From: Bacillota bacterium | GTDB taxonomy: Bacteria > Bacillota_A > Clostridia > Lachnospirales > Lachnospiraceae | Assembly: GCA_023443925.1 (NCBI GenBank) | Contig: JAEZSL010000026.1 | Span: 1 to 51,816, forward strand | Direction of reading: 5' to 3' | DNA: 51,816 nucleotides | The notes under the pieces: model-generated | Seen by the model: only the letters and a program-made list of their open reading frames with translations | What the model was told of the DNA's origin: nothing | The model's database searches: none | Position numbers and translations under genes: made by a program | In this document: positions 1 through 7,496 of the stretch, in pieces | Layout of the letters: every line of letters starts with the position of its first letter | Position numbering within the stretch: the first letter of the stretch is position 1

Positions 1-153
1 CATTCGTTCTTTTAATTTTCTATCTTCATAAGCCTCATCCATTACTTCTTCCACAAATTTTTTTGTGGGAAAATCATGATAAGCTGAATTTAATTGATTC
101 CCAAATTGGTTTAAAAATTCTTGATTAAAAATATCTTTTAGTAACTCTGCCAT
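1..153 (-). CDS. DNA alkylation repair protein (5' part only)
   Basis: Only the first 51 codons are inside the window; the gene runs off the left edge. The product begins MAELLKDIFNQEFL and continues with a KKFVEEVMDEAYEDR stretch. This matches what I remember of the N-terminus of AlkD-like HEAT-repeat proteins annotated as DNA alkylation repair enzymes (alkylpurine DNA glycosylases). The start is supported by a GAAAGG/TAGG ribosome-binding site just upstream (minus strand). The family assignment rests on the short N-terminus only. The start region appears to have been copied many times in the array at 170-475. Confidence 0.6.
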   Translation of the reverse strand, partial: MAELLKDIFNQEFLNQFGNQLNSAYHDFPTKKFVEEVMDEAYEDRKLKERM

Positions 154-169
154 AATAACCTACCTTTCA

Positions 170-475
170 TTATCTTCTAGCATTCTGCCATAATAATCTA
201 TCCGTTCATTAATCTTTTAGCATTCTGCCATAATAATCTATCCGTTCATTATCTTTTAGCATTCTGCTATAATAACCTATCCGTTCATTAATCTTTTAGC
301 ATTCTGCCATAATCTATCCGTTCATTAATCTTTTAGCATTCTGCTGTAATAATCTATCCGTTCATCAATCTTTTAGCATTCTGCCATAATAATCTATCCG
401 TTCATTAATCTTTTAGCATTCTGCTATAATAATCTATCCGTTCATTAATCTTTTAGCATTCTGCTATAATTACCA
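170..475. repeat. Tandem array of about 40-bp units (8 copies) in front of the alkylation repair gene
   Basis: TAGCATTCTG recurs at about 178, 218, 257, 297, 334, 374, 414 and 454, with periods of 37-40 bp. Read on the minus strand, each unit carries ATGGCAGA followed by CTAAAAGAT, closely matching the first codons of the downstream alkylation repair gene (ATGGCAGAGTTACTAAAAGAT with one base removed is the same pattern). The array therefore looks like repeated duplication of the gene's ribosome-binding site and start codon. Unit sequence is well kept, with a few 1-3 base indels. Confidence 0.9.
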
Positions 476-898
476 ACCCTTTCAATATTGAGTTCCTAGT
501 GGATTCGAATGTAATATATATGCCATACGGTTAGTACAATCTCATAGCCGAAGCCACCCCGATGAGTAAGAAGCTGTGAATTTATATGAAAAAGTTTAGG
601 TTCTTAAATTAATTATACTATCATAACATGACAGCTGTATGTCAACTTTATTATTTCTTATAATGAATCAGTTACTTAGCTCGTTACTGTATACTGAATT
701 TCATCCACTTAGGACTTAATTATACCATATAGGGGTAACTCCCTGAATCCCTGGTATTGGTTTTCCAGGCTGTCTTATAAGTATCTGGTAGATTCAAACT
801 TATTTTCCAGTAATATTTTGTAGAAATTTGGAATATAAAAGATTAAAATAAAGTAAGAAGATTTATGTAAACCATTATAATCCCTGGGAGGCAATTTC
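476..898. other. Intergenic region without a recognisable gene
   Basis: This 423-bp AT-rich stretch separates the divergent alkylation repair gene and the FtsH-like gene, so it should hold both promoters. I see no ORF with a ribosome-binding site, no clear riboswitch and no tandem repeat. The ribosome-binding site GGGAGG of the FtsH-like gene is at its right end. Confidence 0.5.
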
Positions 899-2638
899 AT
901 GAAGAAAGTCTATTGGATTCTCCTGTCGGTCCTGGTTCTATTACTTGCCGGCTTGGCAGGTTATCTGTATCTTAATAAAGATAATACCGAACTTACGATG
1001 ACCTACCCCGCATTTTTGGATGCCGTGGACGAAAATCAGGTCCAGTCCGTCATACTCAACGAGAAAAATAATACCTTTAAGGCAGTATTAAAAAGCAAAC
1101 CGGAAGAGTCCTATACCGTTCCCAATCCGAAAACCGAAGATTTTATTGAATTTCTATTAACCAACAATATAACCTTAGATTATGGTGAGGTTAACCTACC
1201 GGTTAAATTTTTACAGGTTGCCCTTTTAGTGCTGATTGGCGGAGGAGTTTTCTTAGCTTTACGACAGGGTGGAAACAATAAGCCGATGATGGCTGATTCC
1301 AATAAAAAAACCGGAGATAAAGCCGGCATTACCTTAAACCAGATTGCCGGCAATTCCGAAGCCAAACTAATGGTGGAAGATATAATTGAATTTATAAAAC
1401 AGCCTGAAAAATATGCAGCGGTAGGTGCAAGGATGCCAAAAGGCCTTTTGTTATACGGCCCTCCCGGAACAGGTAAAACCATGATGGCCAAAGCCATAGC
1501 AGGCGAAGCAAATGTTCCATTTTATGCCATGAGCGGATCTGATTTTGTTCAAATGTATGTAGGAGTAGGGGCCAGCCGTATCCGTAACCTCTTTAATAAA
1601 GCAAAGAAAAGTGAAAAGGCAGTTATTTTTATTGATGAAATTGATGCCATCGGTAAAAAACGAGCTCGGAATACCTCTGCCAGCAAAGATGAAAGGGATC
1701 AGACTCTGAATGCCCTTCTCACGGAAATGTCCGGTTTTCATGAAAATAAAGGAATCGTTGTAATCGGTGCCACCAACCGGCTGGATACCCTGGATGAGGC
1801 TCTGTTAAGGCCGGGACGCTTTGACAGACAGATTGAAATAGGCTTACCGGATGTAAATGCCAGAAAGAAAATTTTGTCCCTATATGCTGGTAAAAAACCC
1901 TTATCCGATGATGTTAATTTAGACGCCCTGTCAAAATCCACCGTTTATTTCAGCGGTGCCATGCTTGAAAATCTGTTGAATGAAGCAGCAATTAATGCAG
2001 CCAATGATAAACTGTCTGTTATTAGCAATGAGCATGTGGAAAAAGCCTTTTATACAGTAATTGCCGGTGCTCCCATGCTGGACCGAAGCTTTATTTCTGA
2101 CCGAGACCGCAGGGTTACGGCTTATCATGAAGCCGGACATGCACTGGTCACCAAACTTTTGCTGCCGGAACAATATATATCAAAAGTAACCATAATCCCC
2201 AGTGTCAGAGGCGCCGGCGGTTTTAATTTAAGTATCCCGAAAGACACCATGTTTCAAACCCAGAAACAGATTAAAGCCAATATTCAAATGCTTTTAGGCG
2301 GCCGGGCTGCCGAAGAGCTGATCTTCGGGGAAGAAGAAATAACGACCGGAGCCAGCAATGATATTCAAAAAGCATCCTCCATACTGGTAGATTATATTAA
2401 CAAATACGGTATGGATCAGGATATGGGATTATTCAGCACCTCGGTACTGCTGGAAGGTTATGACCGGGATTTAGTAAACAAATGCAGGAATCAGATGAAT
2501 ATTCTATACGAAGAAACCAGAAAGCTGCTGGAAGCCAACTCTGATTTTCTGGAACAGATTACCGCACAGCTTCTGGAAAAAGAATCCCTAAACGGCGATG
2601 ACATAGACCATATCTGTGCTACCAGTCCATGCTGTTAA
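899..2638 (+). CDS. ftsH: FtsH-like ATP-dependent zinc metalloprotease
   Basis: 579 residues. FtsH degrades damaged or short-lived membrane and cytosolic proteins as a membrane-anchored hexamer. Visible in order: an N-terminal TM segment (about residues 5-25), a small external FtsH_ext-like domain, a second TM (about 103-121), an AAA+ module with Walker A GPPGTGKT (187-194), Walker B VIFIDEID (242-249) and an arginine-finger region RPGRFDRQIEI, then an M41 protease domain with HEAGH (410-414) and the third zinc ligand D488 in GASNDIQKA. It is shorter than typical FtsH (about 610-650), mainly in the C-terminal tail, which ends in Cys-Cys. GGGAGG lies 7 bases before the ATG. It appears monocistronic. 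It may be a second FtsH paralog rather than the housekeeping copy; the divergent length supports that weakly. Confidence 0.93.
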   Translation: MKKVYWILLSVLVLLLAGLAGYLYLNKDNTELTMTYPAFLDAVDENQVQSVILNEKNNTFKAVLKSKPEESYTVPNPKTEDFIEFLLTNNITLDYGEVNLPVKFLQVALLVLIGGGVFLALRQGGNNKPMMADSNKKTGDKAGITLNQIAGNSEAKLMVEDIIEFIKQPEKYAAVGARMPKGLLLYGPPGTGKTMMAKAIAGEANVPFYAMSGSDFVQMYVGVGASRIRNLFNKAKKSEKAVIFIDEIDAIGKKRARNTSASKDERDQTLNALLTEMSGFHENKGIVVIGATNRLDTLDEALLRPGRFDRQIEIGLPDVNARKKILSLYAGKKPLSDDVNLDALSKSTVYFSGAMLENLLNEAAINAANDKLSVISNEHVEKAFYTVIAGAPMLDRSFISDRDRRVTAYHEAGHALVTKLLLPEQYISKVTIIPSVRGAGGFNLSIPKDTMFQTQKQIKANIQMLLGGRAAEELIFGEEEITTGASNDIQKASSILVDYINKYGMDQDMGLFSTSVLLEGYDRDLVNKCRNQMNILYEETRKLLEANSDFLEQITAQLLEKESLNGDDIDHICATSPCC

Positions 2639-2719
2639 AAACCATATCAAATAACTGCAATTCAAAATAATAACGGAAGGCTCTGTCCAAATAATAATTC
2701 TACCAAGTCCTGACTTAGC

Positions 2720-2785
2720 ATATGGTTTATATTTCTTGAATTTTGTTCTATATTTAGCAAAATATCTGCGAAATGTAAACCATAT
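2720..2785. other. Long inverted repeat downstream of ftsH
   Basis: A 16-base arm at 2720-2735 (ATATGGTTTATATTTC) pairs with 2770-2785 (GAAATGTAAACCATAT) across a 34-base loop; the single mismatch is a G-U wobble in RNA. It lies between the convergent FtsH-like and carbamoyltransferase genes. There is no good T-run, so it may be a 3'-end stabiliser, a weak bidirectional terminator or a remnant of a small mobile palindrome. Confidence 0.55.
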
Positions 2786-2909
2786 TCTCTCCACGACAGG
2801 ATAGTTTAAAATTTTGAAACAGTACCTTCCATCTTTTATTTCTCATGAAACTTTTCCTGCGCCTTTTTATTAGCTTGAAGTGATTCGCACATCAATCCCG
2901 AAGATTGTC

Positions 2910-3740
2910 TCAAGGCAGCATACAGTATAAAATCAGTGCCTGCTGTACATACAGCAGATCTTTTTTAAAAGAATAGCCAACAAAATAGCTGCTGTCGATT
3001 ACATCTGCTGAAACCTCCTCCCCTCTTGTAAATGGAGGGCAGGGATTTAAAACAATTTTTCGTCCGGCTGATTTCATTAGGGACTTTGTGATCTGATATG
3101 GTTTAAAGGCCTCCAGACAATCGTTTGGCAATGGGTCGGTCAGAACCACATCAGTATTTTTAATTACTTCATTTATATCATAAAATGCAGGGATTCCCTG
3201 TATCTCATATCCGGCCGGACAACACTGCTGCAGATCCAGTCCCAGTACTTTAGCTGCTTCCACCCACGAATTAGCAATATTTCCTGCCGTTCCTACAAAT
3301 GTATATTTTAACTCTGTTATATCTTTCTCCTGCTTGGATAAAGCATACAAGTCAGAAAGTATTTCACAGGGGTGATTGGACGCCGTCATTGCATTAATGA
3401 CAGGCACTCTGCTATACTCTGCCAGTTCCTCCAGCAGTTTCAAATCCTGGTGCCTTATAATAATACAGTCGGCCCAATTATTTAGATATCCGGCTACATC
3501 TTTTCGTGCTTCTCTTTTATCCAGAGCACCGCTTGGAAACAGAATAACCTCTCCTCCCAGCTGGCGGATACCTTTCTCAAAAGTGATTCTGGTACGAATA
3601 CTGGAATCCGGAAAAAACACAATAAAAGTCTTCCCCTTTAATATATCCGTATATTGTCCCTGCTTTATCTCATCGGCCATCCGGAATATGCCCATTATAT
3701 CTTCTCTGGAACAATCGGTAATTCGCAAATAATGCTTCAT
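2910..3740 (-). CDS. Ornithine/aspartate carbamoyltransferase family protein, substrate uncertain
   Basis: 276 residues, short of the usual 300-340. The fold is clear: an N-terminal carbamoyl-phosphate domain with FFPDSSIRTRITFEKG (family motif STRTR, here SIRTR), a QLGGEVI strand, and NHPCEILSDLYAL (OTC-like HPCQ box with Glu for Gln). The C-terminal domain has VGTAGNIANSW and DVVLTDPLPND where OTC normally has the DVW.SMG ornithine loop, and NPCPPFTRGEEV in place of HCLP. The second-substrate site is therefore not that of standard OTC or ATCase. Its ATG overlaps the stop of the small ORF at 3737-3877 (ATGA), so translation is probably coupled. No arginine or pyrimidine genes are adjacent. 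Alternatives are a catabolic carbamoyltransferase for another amine, or a degenerate enzyme. Confidence 0.8.
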   Translation of the reverse strand: MKHYLRITDCSREDIMGIFRMADEIKQGQYTDILKGKTFIVFFPDSSIRTRITFEKGIRQLGGEVILFPSGALDKREARKDVAGYLNNWADCIIIRHQDLKLLEELAEYSRVPVINAMTASNHPCEILSDLYALSKQEKDITELKYTFVGTAGNIANSWVEAAKVLGLDLQQCCPAGYEIQGIPAFYDINEVIKNTDVVLTDPLPNDCLEAFKPYQITKSLMKSAGRKIVLNPCPPFTRGEEVSADVIDSSYFVGYSFKKDLLYVQQALILYCMLP

Positions 3741-3877
3741 AAAATACCTGTTCTATAATTCAAACGATCTTTTTGCTCTTGCTTTTTGCTTCCGGTGCAA
3801 AAACCTGGTGAATGAATGTGATATGTTTGAATCACAACTTCCTTTTTATCCGTATATTTTGCTTGTGTGATTTTCAT
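3737..3877 (-). CDS. 46-residue ORF coupled to the carbamoyltransferase
   Basis: A 47-codon frame (including stop) begins MKITQAKYTDKKEVVIQTYH and ends RLNYRTGIL. An AAGGGG ribosome-binding site lies about 7 bases before its ATG, far stronger than anything before the carbamoyltransferase start. Its TGA overlaps the next ATG as ATGA. The peptide is basic, has one Cys and no signal peptide or membrane segment. I do not recognise it. It could be a small regulatory subunit, a translational-coupling leader or a chance frame; the ribosome-binding site and the ATGA overlap argue for real translation. Confidence 0.6.
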   Translation of the reverse strand: MKITQAKYTDKKEVVIQTYHIHSPGFCTGSKKQEQKDRLNYRTGIL

Positions 3878-3992
3878 AAATGATATCCCCTTTGTTTTAT
3901 CCGTTAAACATTTTCATCAAACTTATTCTCTGCTTAATGTTTCCATAACCCGAATAAAATTATTATAGCATAATTGACTGCATCCGGTAAAT

Positions 3993-4245
3993 ATGCATCT
4001 CCCTTTGGATTACCACGCTTTTCCTTTGGGTTTATCGCTCACCTTCCTTTGGGTTATTACAAATCTAACTTTGTGTTTATCACACATTTTCCTTTGGATT
4101 TATAGCTCAACTTCCTTTGGGTTTATAGCTCAACTTCTTTTGGATTTATCGCTCATCTTCCTTTGGGTTTATTACAAATTTTCCTTGGGATTTATCGCTC
4201 ATCTTCCTTGTGTTTATCACTTTTCTTCCTTTGGGATTATAACTC
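3993..4245. repeat. Tandem array of about 23-bp units
   Basis: About ten to eleven degenerate copies of a unit built around TTCCTTTGGGTTTATCGCTC follow one another with a 21-24 bp period. The array lies upstream of the 46-residue ORF and carboxyl-side of nothing else recognisable. A long plus-strand reading frame runs through it but is low-complexity and has no ribosome-binding site. Confidence 0.85.
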
Positions 4246-4523
4246 TACTTCTTCGGTTTTATCCACCCATTGCAAAACCCTTGCATATACCGGCTTATAC
4301 AAATAAATTGACTTACAGATAGCCGTTCTCCATAGATAATAGCAACTGATACAACCGGCGAAGCATAATTTTAATACAGACAAAAATGCCCCAATCTCAA
4401 AATACCTGACCTTCCATACCATACTGAAATTACAGGGAAGATATTTAGAGATTGAGGCAGTTATAGAGTTTGTGGCAATTAAAAGTTTGGTATCATTAAA
4501 TGATTGAGGAATTAAAATATTTA

Positions 4524-4645
4524 AAGCTATTTGATATTTGAAGCAATTAGATATTGAAGCAATTTGATATTTGAAGCAATTAGATATTTTGAAGCAACTA
4601 GATATTTTGAAGCAATTTGATATTTAAGCAATTAGATATATGAAG
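4524..4645. repeat. Tandem array of 16-18-bp units downstream of the thioredoxin reductase gene
   Basis: Seven to eight copies of GAAGCAATTAGATATTT and its variant with TTGATATTT, the two forms roughly alternating. It ends about 70 bp short of the stop codon of the minus-strand thioredoxin reductase, so it is in that gene's 3' flank. The unit shares no sequence with the array at 3993-4245. Confidence 0.85.
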
Positions 4646-4717
4646 AAATACAAAATTGTTGATTCATAATTATCTGGCTATTGTCCACACTTAACCGCAG
4701 TACTTTTGAAAACATAA

Positions 4718-5578
4718 TTACTTCATAGCTTCAATATAACTGACTGCCGACAGGGCGGCAATATTACCTTCCCCTGCTGCTTTTAAGTATTGGTAAGGTT
4801 TTCCGGTTACGTCTCCGGCCGCATAACAACCCGGAATACTGGTCTTCATGATTCGATCCACTTTAATATGATTTTCCTCTGTCTCAATACCAGGTATTAA
4901 TGTTGTCGGACTGATGGTATCTCTTAGTATAAAGACACCATCCGTTACTACGGTGTGTTCTTTTAAAATCAGCTTATTTACGGTTATACTTCCTGTTATT
5001 TCAACTGGTTTGTCCCGGAGAATTTCAATATGGCTGCTTAACTGAACCACCTCTTTATACATTGGAATATAATAAACCTTTGATGCCAGCTCTGCCAGAT
5101 ACTCCGCTTCTTTTTCTTCCTCCCTGCTGTAAGCGATTACCGCTACCACCTTATTCCGGTATAACATTCCGTCACAGGTAGCACAATAACTCACACCTTT
5201 GCCGAGGTACTCAATTTCACCCGTAAATCCCTTGCCGGTCTGCACTCCCGTAGCAAGAATAACTGATTTTGCTTCATACAATTCATTGTTTGCCAGAATC
5301 GAAAAATAACCGGACATGTTATATAAATTGGTTACCTTTTTTTCTGTAATTGTAATCCCCATCTTCTTAAGGTGTTCCAGGTATTTGGTTTTTAATTCAA
5401 CCCCACGGATTTCCGGCAGCCCAAGATAATTATGAATCATATGAGCTTTCTCAATTTTACCTGACAGCTGGCCGCTGCCGAATAGCAAAAATCTTTTGTT
5501 CCTTATACTGGCGTTCAGTGCCGCAGATAAGCCTGCCGGACCAGTTCCTATTATCGCCAGATCATATCTGTCCTCCAT
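4718..5578 (-). CDS. Thioredoxin-reductase-like flavoprotein without an NADPH site
   Basis: 286 residues (NADPH-type TrxB is about 310). N-terminal FAD site GTGPAG (11-16), redox motif C132-A-T-C135 in the usual place, and a C-terminal FAD motif AAGDVTGKPYQYLKAAGEG. Between them, where NADPH-dependent enzymes have GGGDSA and HRRxxxR, this protein has VIAYSREEEKEAEYLAE and YYIPMYKEV. Loss of both NADPH motifs with retention of CxxC is the hallmark described for the clostridial ferredoxin-dependent flavin thioredoxin reductases (FFTR) and related deeply rooted forms. Function inferred: reduction of thioredoxin from ferredoxin or an unknown donor. It follows the glutathione peroxidase gene by 84 bp on the same strand, so it may recycle the thioredoxin that feeds the peroxidase. 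Confidence 0.85.
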   Translation of the reverse strand: MEDRYDLAIIGTGPAGLSAALNASIRNKRFLLFGSGQLSGKIEKAHMIHNYLGLPEIRGVELKTKYLEHLKKMGITITEKKVTNLYNMSGYFSILANNELYEAKSVILATGVQTGKGFTGEIEYLGKGVSYCATCDGMLYRNKVVAVIAYSREEEKEAEYLAELASKVYYIPMYKEVVQLSSHIEILRDKPVEITGSITVNKLILKEHTVVTDGVFILRDTISPTTLIPGIETEENHIKVDRIMKTSIPGCYAAGDVTGKPYQYLKAAGEGNIAALSAVSYIEAMK

Positions 5579-5662
5579 CGTACGACTCCTTATAAAACCC
5601 TTCTGTGATGTGCAGTCTCTAGGTGATACAAGGCTGCTTCGACTGTAAATATAACTGTACTA

Positions 5663-6142
5663 TTACTTTCTCAATAATTCCTTAATTTTATCCTCAATTT
5701 TTAAAGGATTAACTACCGGTGCATACCTGGCCAGTACTTTACCCTGTTTGTCTATTAAAAATTTAGTAAAATTCCATTTTATATTATTTCCCAAAGTTCC
5801 TTTTTGTTCTTGTTTTAAAAACTGATACAGCGGGTGGGCAGCTTCGCCGTTAACATCAATTTTCTCAAACATATCAAAAGTTACCCCATAGTTTAACTGG
5901 CAGAAAGACTGTATTTCCTCATTCCCGGCAGGATCTTGTTTGGCAAACTGATTACAGGGAAAGCCCAATATAGCCAGGCCGCTATCTCCATATTTTTTAT
6001 TTAATTCCTCCAATTCCTTAAACTGCGGTGTTAACCCACATTTACTGGCAGTATTGACTACCAGAACCACTTTGTCTTTGTACTTATTCATTTGCACTTC
6101 TTCACCATTCATCTTTTTAGCTTTAAAATCATAAAAACCCAT
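5663..6142 (-). CDS. Glutathione peroxidase family thiol peroxidase (Cys type)
   Basis: 159 residues, the normal length for bacterial Gpx/BsaA. The peroxidatic residue is C35 in [11 protein letters not shown]; other signature blocks are [17 protein letters not shown] and [10 protein letters not shown]. Most bacterial Cys-Gpx proteins reduce hydroperoxides with thioredoxin rather than glutathione, which fits the thioredoxin-reductase-like gene directly downstream. No signal peptide, so cytosolic. Transcribed from the promoter at 6278-6315. Confidence 0.92.
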   Translation of the reverse strand: MGFYDFKAKKMNGEEVQMNKYKDKVVLVVNTASKCGLTPQFKELEELNKKYGDSGLAILGFPCNQFAKQDPAGNEEIQSFCQLNYGVTFDMFEKIDVNGEAAHPLYQFLKQEQKGTLGNNIKWNFTKFLIDKQGKVLARYAPVVNPLKIEDKIKELLRK

Positions 6143-6277
6143 ATTAAAACCATCCTTTCCTTTTTACAGATATGCTGTACTGCTGGCTTACGCAATGTAT
6201 TGCATTGCATAGTGAAGCACATGTTTATTCTTTATATATTTTACTCTATTTAATTGTATGCAATTTAATTCTTTATT

Positions 6278-6315
6278 AGAATACTACCTATTTTATCTTT
6301 TGTCAATAGTATTCT
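6278..6315 (-). promoter_or_regulatory. Promoter with embedded dyad before the peroxidase gene
   Basis: On the minus strand TTGACA (6301-6306) and TATTCT (6278-6283) are separated by exactly 17 bases. A perfect 9-bp inverted repeat, AGAATACTA at 6278-6286 and TAGTATTCT at 6307-6315, covers the -10 box and the bases just upstream of the -35 box. This geometry suits a repressor that blocks both elements (MarR, Rrf2 or BlaI type); the regulator is not in the window. A separate palindrome ATTGTATGCAAT lies at 6253-6264, downstream of the likely start site. Confidence 0.65.
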
Positions 6316-6440
6316 TAGAAGAATTAGGTCTTATGTATATGGTATGTGGTATATTGGTTGAATTATATGTATCAGTCGCATAAATCTTCTGTTTGGCACT
6401 TATTAACATAAGGCATATATCTACTATAATTCTAGACATA

Positions 6441-6474
6441 AAAAAAGAAATCACACATATATGATTTCTTTTTT
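6441..6474. terminator. Rho-independent terminator (bidirectional shape)
   Basis: A perfect 13-bp stem (6441-6453 and 6462-6474) with an 8-base loop carries A6 on one side and T6 on the other, so it can end transcription on either strand. On the minus strand it lies about 65 bp past the stop of the 6540-7172 gene. Confidence 0.8.
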
Positions 6475-6539
6475 CATGTAATAACTATATATTTTTTTGT
6501 AATCACACAACTTGGAACATCCTGTCAATATGCCTTGTT

Positions 6540-7172
6540 TTACCCTGCAACATAGATTAATCCGCCGTGCATACGGGTTGTTAAATACCACTTTAGCAGG
6601 TCAAATTCTATCGCTTTTCCTTCATCCGACGCAGTTGCAATGAGGCGGTCCTCCTGTATATCAGCACTTGTTATTGTAATCCAGTGCCAGGCCTGAAGCT
6701 TGGTTTCTTCCCCTCTGGATAAATTTAAGAACGCCAAAGGACTGTTGGATAAGAGCGCTTCCCGCACAAATTCTTTCAATTTCTCCGGATAACGTTTCCT
6801 GATAAAACGGTTTTCTATGGAAAATACCTTTGTTTCAAGCTGAACTCCTCTGTCCTTTGCAAACCGTGTTATACCATCGGTAAACTTATCCACGTGATTG
6901 ACCCCCATGGCCCCCGGGGTGATATAACGGAACAGTTCATCCATATGCAGAACAAAATCTTTTCGCTCCAGGCTATGCGGCTGAAATAATACTTTATACT
7001 TATCTCTGGTCTGTGCAAGATAAGCTGTTATATTGGAGGCACAGGTGGGACCGCATCCGGCTTGTCTGCTCCAGGATTTTTCGTACCACTCCTGATCGGC
7101 TCCAAAATATGTTTTATGTTCAAAACTATCTGTTATAGTAAGCAGTTCCGGCTTTTCAATGGAAACAGTCAT
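6540..7172 (-). CDS. Papain/C39-like fold protein of unknown function
   Basis: 210 residues from the ATG at 7172, chosen because AGAAGG lies 9 bases upstream; a longer in-frame start at 7262 has no ribosome-binding site. Candidate catalytic Cys C40 sits in QAGCGPTCAS, a pattern typical of C39-like cysteine peptidases, and a candidate His H163 sits in AWHWITIT. No signal peptide or membrane segment. C39-like soluble proteins in clostridia are usually annotated only as hypothetical or peptidase-like, and the substrate cannot be inferred. The gene stands alone between two terminator-like hairpins. Confidence 0.65.
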   Translation of the reverse strand: MTVSIEKPELLTITDSFEHKTYFGADQEWYEKSWSRQAGCGPTCASNITAYLAQTRDKYKVLFQPHSLERKDFVLHMDELFRYITPGAMGVNHVDKFTDGITRFAKDRGVQLETKVFSIENRFIRKRYPEKLKEFVREALLSNSPLAFLNLSRGEETKLQAWHWITITSADIQEDRLIATASDEGKAIEFDLLKWYLTTRMHGGLIYVAG

Positions 7173-7414
7173 ATACATCAACCTTCTTTCTCTGTCCGGC
7201 CCAGATTTAAATACAATCAAACAACTTAATAATCGCATTATCCGTTTTTTAATAAAATTCAAGTAACAAATGAAAAGTATCCTAATTCACCCGTTTTTGA
7301 AAACTGCGGCCAGACTAATATCGTATTTCGGGCTCCAGAATATTTTATCCTCATATTATATACGGTATCCAATCAGGTTGCAATAATAAATTTATGTATT
7401 TCGACAATCGAAAT

Positions 7415-7456
7415 CAGGCTGTCATTTATGCATCCTATGCAATCACTGACAGCCTG
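7415..7456. terminator. Hairpin downstream of the lipoprotein gene
   Basis: A perfect 10-bp stem, CAGGCTGTCA (7415-7424) with TGACAGCCTG (7447-7456), follows the minus-strand lipoprotein gene by about 40 bp. The T-tract on the minus strand is poor (ATTTCGATT). A smaller palindrome (ATTTCGA/TCGAAAT) directly adjoins it. Probably a transcript end for the 7497-8735 gene. Confidence 0.55.
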
Positions 7457-7496
7457 CCGGTATAATAATCGTTTGCTATTATATTAGAAACATCTG

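Noticed and set aside
170..475. CRISPR-like array
   Set aside because: The units are contiguous tandem repeats with no unique spacers and no cas genes nearby. The same holds for the arrays at 3993, 8938, 15243, 29069 and 31266.
476..898. Riboswitch before ftsH
   Set aside because: No known riboswitch consensus or stable paired stem with a terminator could be found by eye.
2588..2794. Minus-strand frame of 68 codons with a basic, protein-like start
   Set aside because: It overlaps the end of ftsH, has no good ribosome-binding site and spans the inverted repeat at 2720-2785.
3993..4322. Plus-strand frame of 109 codons
   Set aside because: It is a translation of the 23-bp tandem array, low-complexity and without a ribosome-binding site.
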